From: an uncultured Rhodocyclaceae bacterium
GTDB lineage: Bacteria > Pseudomonadota > Gammaproteobacteria > Burkholderiales > Rhodocyclaceae
DNA length: 16,532 bases
NCBI GenBank assembly: GCA_900549295.1
Contig: URNG01000073.1
Location: forward strand, 1 to 16,532
Direction: 5' to 3'
Part shown: piece by piece, positions 13,050 through 16,532 of the stretch
Position numbering within the stretch: position 1 is the first letter of the stretch
Layout: each line of letters opens with the position of its first letter
Notes under the pieces: generated by a model
The model's input: only the letters and a program-made list of their open reading frames with translations
What the model was told of the DNA's origin: nothing
The model's database searches: none
Made by a program: the position numbers and the translations under genes

Positions 13050-13688
13050 TCAGTCCAGACCGGCGGGGTCGGCGCACAGGATCAGCCGGGTCAGTTCGGC
13101 CGCGCCGCCCGTGCCGGTCTTTTCCATGATGTGTTGGCGGTGCACATGCACGGTGTTCTCGCTGATCGAGAGCGCCTTGGCCACTTCCTTGTTGGTCAGG
13201 CCGAGCGCCAGCTGCCGGGCGATTTCCGTTTCGCGCGGCGACAGCAGACCGAGCAGTTCGCGCGCCACCCGGCTGCGCCGGCTGGCCAGATGCCGCGTCC
13301 GGCTGACCTGCACGGCGCGTTCCACGGCGTCGAGCACGGCCTGGTCCTTGAACGGCTTTTGCAGGAAATCCAGCGCGCCTTCCTTCATCGCCTGCACCGC
13401 CAGTTCGACGTCGCCGTGGCCGGTCATGAACAGGACGGGAAAGAGCGAGCCGTCGTTGCGCAGGCGGCGTTGCAGTTCCAGCCCGCTGATGCGCGGCATC
13501 CGGATGTCCAGCAGCAGGCAGCCGCCGGCCGGGGAAAGCTCCGGCGCGGCGGCCAGAAAGGCTTCCGCCGAAACGTGGCCGACGGCTTCCCAACCCATGG
13601 ATTCGAGCAGAAAGATGAGCGAGCGGCGAAAGGCGTCCTCGTCGTCGACGACGTGGATCACGGGAACGGCGGCGGCTGGATGGGTCAT
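13050..13688 (-). CDS. ttrR: TtrR-like response regulator (FixJ/LuxR type)
   Basis: A 212-residue two-domain regulator. The receiver domain (about 1-125) has acidic residues Asp15/Asp16, phosphoacceptor Asp61 in LLLDIRMPRISG, Thr89 in VLFMTGHGD and Lys111 in FLQKPFKD. The DNA-binding domain (about 145-205) is a LuxR-type helix-turn-helix (LSPRETEIARQLALGLTNKEVAKALSISENTVHVHRQHIMEKTG). FixJ-like regulators of this shape include TtrR and ThsR, which activate tetrathionate or thiosulfate respiration genes. It starts 31 bp after the sensor kinase gene and precedes tsdA, its likely target. Neither the sequence nor the context tells whether the signal is tetrathionate or thiosulfate. Confidence 0.85.
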   Translation of the reverse strand: MTHPAAAVPVIHVVDDEDAFRRSLIFLLESMGWEAVGHVSAEAFLAAAPELSPAGGCLLLDIRMPRISGLELQRRLRNDGSLFPVLFMTGHGDVELAVQAMKEGALDFLQKPFKDQAVLDAVERAVQVSRTRHLASRRSRVARELLGLLSPRETEIARQLALGLTNKEVAKALSISENTVHVHRQHIMEKTGTGGAAELTRLILCADPAGLD

Positions 13689-13719
13689 GGCAATGGCGCG
13701 GCAGGGTTGAAGGGAGGGA

Positions 13720-15549
13720 TCATCTGGCCCAGGGCAGGGTGAAGCGGAAGGTCAGGCCGGGGCCGGGCTGGTTGGGCCGCGCCTGCAAGGCGCCGCCGTG
13801 CGCTTCGACGATGGTGCGGCAGATCGACAGACCGAGGCCGAGGCCATCCGGCTTGGTGGTGAAAAACGGTTCGAACAGGCGCGCTTCCTCGGCCTGGGTG
13901 AGCGCCGGGCCGCGGTCGATGACCTGGATTTCGCAGTATTCCCCGCTCGAAGTCAGGCGGAGGGTGATCGGCAGCTCGCCGGTCACGGCGTGGGGGCTGT
14001 CCTGATGCGCGTCGCTGGCGTTCTTGAGCAGGTTGAGCAGAACCTGCTGGATCAGTTGCGGATCGGCCAGCACGGTGGGCGCGTCCGGCGGCAGTTCGTC
14101 GCTCAGGATGAGCGTCTGGCGGGCCGGCAGCATCCCCTGGAAAAGCTGCATGGTGTCGCGCGTCAGGGCGGCGGGCGAAATGTCCTGGCGCACCGGCGCG
14201 CGCTTGCGGGCGAGCGTGCGGATGCCGGACAGGATGTCGCCGGCCCGCCCCGATTCGCGGGCGATTTCTTCCGCCGCCTGCACCACCGCCGGGGCCGACA
14301 GATTGCCGCGCTGCTGGCGGTGGAGCAGGCTTTGCGCGTAGTTGCCGATGGTGGCGAGCGGCTGGTTCAGCTCGTGCGCCAGCGTGCCGGAAAGCTCGCC
14401 GAGAATGGACAGCCGGGAAAGGTGATCCATCTGCTGCTGGTTGGCGCGCATCCGCTTTTCAAGCTGCTCGCGCTCGGCAAGCGCCGAGGACAGCTCGCGG
14501 GTGCGCCGGCTGACCAGTTGCTCGACGCGCAGGGTGTAGATCAGCCAGACCACGAGCAAGCCCAGCAGCAGGGCGACCGCCGGCCAGTAGCGGCGCGCCA
14601 GCGCTTCCCAGGCGGTCGTGCGCAGGAAGGCGTAGGGGCCGATTTCCAGTTCGCGCAGCATGTCGTGCACCGGGTGGTAATCGGCCGGCACGCTCCAGGT
14701 CTGGCCCTTGGCTTCCTGCGGGAGTTCCAGCAGGGCGAGCAGCACGTCGCGCGACAGCGCGGGCGGCGTGCCGCTGGCCGCGGCAAAGGCCCAGCCGGGG
14801 TAAAGGCGCGAGGAGATGCGGCAGGTCGGCAGATCGGGGCGCGGCGACAGCACGCGCAGATGCCCGGCCGCGATCTTCCCCTGGCGTTCGAGCTGTTCGA
14901 GCAGGCAGCCGCGAATGACCCCGGCGTCGGCCTTGCCCTGCGCCACGGCATCGACCACCCGGAACATCGGCGCGCCGGTGAAGCGGGCGTAAGGGCCGCC
15001 CGCTTCCGGATCGACGCCGAGCCGCTTCAACTCGGCCCAGGCGATCTGGTAACCACCGAAGGCTTCGGGCGAAATCGCCGCCATCGACTTGCCGCGCAGG
15101 TCGCGCAAGGTCTGCAGGTCCTGGCGGCTGTTCAGCACGATGATCGCCGAACCGACGACGTGCGCCGGATCGTTGCCGCCCTCCGCCGTGCGGGTGGCGA
15201 TGCGCGAAACGCCGTAGCGCGCTTCCAGCGTCACGTAATGGCCGGGATTGGTGACGATGAAATCCACCTGATTCGCCGCCACCGCCCGCGCCATCGCCGC
15301 CAGATCGAGATGCTGCGCCCGGATGCGATGCTGCGGCAGCGCCTGCTGCAAGGCCGCGACAAAAGGCGACCACTCGATCTCCGCATCCTCCGCATCCAGC
15401 CAGGCCAGCACGCCCAGCCGGATCTCGTCAGCCGACGCGACGGCGGGCGTCAGCAGCCAGAAAGCGGCGGCGAGCAGGGCATACGACCAGCGGGAAAGAC
15501 GGGCGGCAAGGCGGATGAGGGAGCAGGTGGAGAGGCGGGGCAAGGGCAT
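13720..15549 (-). CDS. ttrS: TtrS-like sensor histidine kinase with PhnD-like periplasmic domain
   Basis: A 609-residue membrane sensor. It has an N-terminal signal/anchor (about 18-40) and a periplasmic binding domain of the PhnD type (about 42-310; DFIVTNPGHYVTLEARYG, DLRGKSMAAISPEAFGGYQIAW, GKADAGVIRGCLLEQL, SRLYPGWAFAA). A membrane segment (about 322-341), a coiled coil and a kinase core follow. The kinase has His392 in LAHELNQPLATIGNYAQ, the N-box Asn510 in LLNLLKNASDAH, a DRG motif near 545-547 and GLGLGLSICRTIVEAHGG. This layout matches TtrS (tetrathionate) and ThsS (thiosulfate). Cys215 and Cys243 in the sensor domain may matter for sensing a sulfur oxyanion, which is inference. It is followed by ttrR on the same strand. 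Confidence 0.88.
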   Translation of the reverse strand: MPLPRLSTCSLIRLAARLSRWSYALLAAAFWLLTPAVASADEIRLGVLAWLDAEDAEIEWSPFVAALQQALPQHRIRAQHLDLAAMARAVAANQVDFIVTNPGHYVTLEARYGVSRIATRTAEGGNDPAHVVGSAIIVLNSRQDLQTLRDLRGKSMAAISPEAFGGYQIAWAELKRLGVDPEAGGPYARFTGAPMFRVVDAVAQGKADAGVIRGCLLEQLERQGKIAAGHLRVLSPRPDLPTCRISSRLYPGWAFAAASGTPPALSRDVLLALLELPQEAKGQTWSVPADYHPVHDMLRELEIGPYAFLRTTAWEALARRYWPAVALLLGLLVVWLIYTLRVEQLVSRRTRELSSALAEREQLEKRMRANQQQMDHLSRLSILGELSGTLAHELNQPLATIGNYAQSLLHRQQRGNLSAPAVVQAAEEIARESGRAGDILSGIRTLARKRAPVRQDISPAALTRDTMQLFQGMLPARQTLILSDELPPDAPTVLADPQLIQQVLLNLLKNASDAHQDSPHAVTGELPITLRLTSSGEYCEIQVIDRGPALTQAEEARLFEPFFTTKPDGLGLGLSICRTIVEAHGGALQARPNQPGPGLTFRFTLPWAR

Positions 15550-15694
15550 CCGGCAGATTCAGTCGGAAAAAAGCGCCAAGCAGTTTAGCGCAAAGTGGCG
15601 GCCGGCTTGCCCGCCATTTTGCCAACCATTTGCCAGCCTGCTTGTGGGAGGGATTACGGGGATCTGAAGCCACAGAAACCCGGCACCACCGCAT

Positions 15695-16532
15695 TTACTC
15701 CCCCTTGCCGATCGCCCAGACGATCCCTGCTTTGCCGAGGTGGCGGCGTAGCGCCGCATTGACTTCGGTAGTGGTCAGTTGGCCGATGCGGGCGTCGACG
15801 GCGCTGTCCCAGGCATAGCCGTGGCCGGTGCGCAGGCTGCTGACGAGGCGGTCGGCGTAAGCGCCTTCGCTGGCGACGCGTTTGCGCCGTTGTTCCAGCC
15901 AGGTCCGGATGCCGGCGCTGACCTCGGCGTCGGTGAAGCCTTCGGCCAGCGCCTTGGCGAGTTCGGCGCGCAGCAGGTCGCGGGCGTGTTCGGCCTTGTC
16001 GCTGGCGACGCTGGCGCTGATCGTGAAGCTGCTGCGCTCGTCGAAGGTGTTGCCAGCGAGGGACGCGCTGACGGCGTAGGCCAGCCCTTCGCGTTCGCGC
16101 AGGAGCAGGCGGAAGCGGCTGGCGGCGTCGCCGCCGAGCAGGCGTACGGCCAGCCCCAGCGCCGGGAAGTCGTCGGCGTCGCTGCGGATCGGCAGATAGG
16201 TCACGGCGAGAATGTCGGCATTCGGGCGCTGCGGCTTGGCGATGACGATGTCGCTGACGTCGGCGGGCATCGGCGCGGCGGGGCGCTCGATGCGCTGCCA
16301 GGGCGTCGGCGTCGGCGGCAGGCGTTGCAGGATGTTCCAGAAGCCGGCGACGTCGGCGGCGTCGAGGTCGCCGACGGCAGCGATGCGCAGCCGGGAGCGG
16401 CCGGAAAAATCGGTGACGCAGCGGCGCACCTCGTCGATGCCGATGGCCTCGATTTCGGCGCGCCGTTCGGCCAAGGCGCGCGGGCGCAGCGGGTGGTCGG
16501 GCGGGTAGTTGTCGAAGCGCTGTCGCGACGCG
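15695..16532 (-). CDS. M16 (insulinase-like) peptidase, C-terminal part (runs off the right edge)
   Basis: The open frame continues to the window edge. The sequence at the edge (RQRFDNYPPDHPLRPRAL) fits the middle of a zinc-protease-type M16 protein. The C-terminal half contains LLGGDAASRFRLLLREREGLAYAVSASL, the conserved Arg/Tyr-containing element of M16 C-terminal domains, then SFTISASVASDKAEHARDLLRAELAKALAEGFTDAEV and an RRHLGKAGIVWAIGKGE end. The N-terminal HxxEH zinc site lies outside the window, so catalytic competence cannot be judged. A link to the sulfur locus is not implied: 145 bp separate it from ttrS and no shared motif is seen. Confidence 0.85.
   Translation of the reverse strand, partial: ASRQRFDNYPPDHPLRPRALAERRAEIEAIGIDEVRRCVTDFSGRSRLRIAAVGDLDAADVAGFWNILQRLPPTPTPWQRIERPAAPMPADVSDIVIAKPQRPNADILAVTYLPIRSDADDFPALGLAVRLLGGDAASRFRLLLREREGLAYAVSASLAGNTFDERSSFTISASVASDKAEHARDLLRAELAKALAEGFTDAEVSAGIRTWLEQRRKRVASEGAYADRLVSSLRTGHGYAWDSAVDARIGQLTTTEVNAALRRHLGKAGIVWAIGKGE

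Noticed and set aside
13798..15588. Long plus-strand open frame (596 codons) opposite the sensor kinase gene
   Set aside because: It is the antisense shadow of a GC-rich gene: Arg/Gly/Ala-rich, without domains, while the minus strand shows all kinase motifs in order.
15596..15619. TGGCGG/CCGCCA inverted repeat upstream of ttrS
   Set aside because: It is a short GC-rich stem with no T-tract and no match to the palindrome upstream of tsdA; such repeats are expected by chance at this base composition.

Overview
The window (about 16.5 kb, strongly GC-rich) looks like chromosome of a respiratory betaproteobacterium, most plausibly of the Rhodocyclales. This rests on base composition, many c-type cytochromes, HemP- and TerC-type proteins of betaproteobacterial character and AT-rich Fur-type promoters. 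The taxonomic call is inference. No complete insertion sequence, tRNA, rRNA or CRISPR array was found.

Layout. (1) Positions 1-4502, minus strand: a locus with three large prepilin-like proteins (326, 304 and 355 aa), a small periplasmic protein, a 137-aa protein of unknown function at its head and an unidentified partial gene at its end. A sigma70-like promoter whose -10 lies inside a Fur-box-like sequence sits about 160 bp upstream of the first gene, so the locus may be iron-controlled. (2) 4771-6096, minus strand: an operon of an unknown 89-aa protein, a divergent ribosomal protein S4 paralogue (rpsD-like) and the hemin-uptake protein HemP. It starts at a near-consensus promoter overlapping a second Fur-box-like palindrome and ends in a 12-bp-stem terminator. 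(3) 6171-9801, plus strand: TerC/Alx-family membrane protein, a membrane-anchored YjiK/SdiA-regulated-family beta-propeller, a universal stress protein and a YedI/DUF808 membrane protein. (4) 9802-10660: no convincing gene. Instead there are two about 305-bp copies of one repeat in opposite orientation, each with a perfect hairpin with a CTTCGC loop. (5) 10661-15549, minus strand: a sulfur-oxyanion respiration locus. A TtrS-like sensor kinase and TtrR-like regulator precede a diheme TsdA-type thiosulfate dehydrogenase/tetrathionate reductase, a monoheme cytochrome c and a NapC/NirT-type tetraheme quinol dehydrogenase, closed by an intrinsic terminator. (6) 15695 to the right edge, minus strand: the C-terminal part of an M16 (insulinase-like) peptidase.

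The most exciting unit is (5). It combines a tetrathionate/thiosulfate two-component sensor, elsewhere known with molybdoenzymes such as TtrBCA, with TsdA and a NapC-type membrane electron donor. The inferred chain is quinol to NapC-like cytochrome to monoheme cytochrome to TsdA to tetrathionate, that is, a molybdenum-free tetrathionate respiration module. Stable hairpins follow each of its three structural genes. The two Fur-type promoters in (1) and (2) suggest a shared iron-starvation response that couples haem uptake, a ribosomal protein variant and a pseudopilus-like structure; this coupling is inference.
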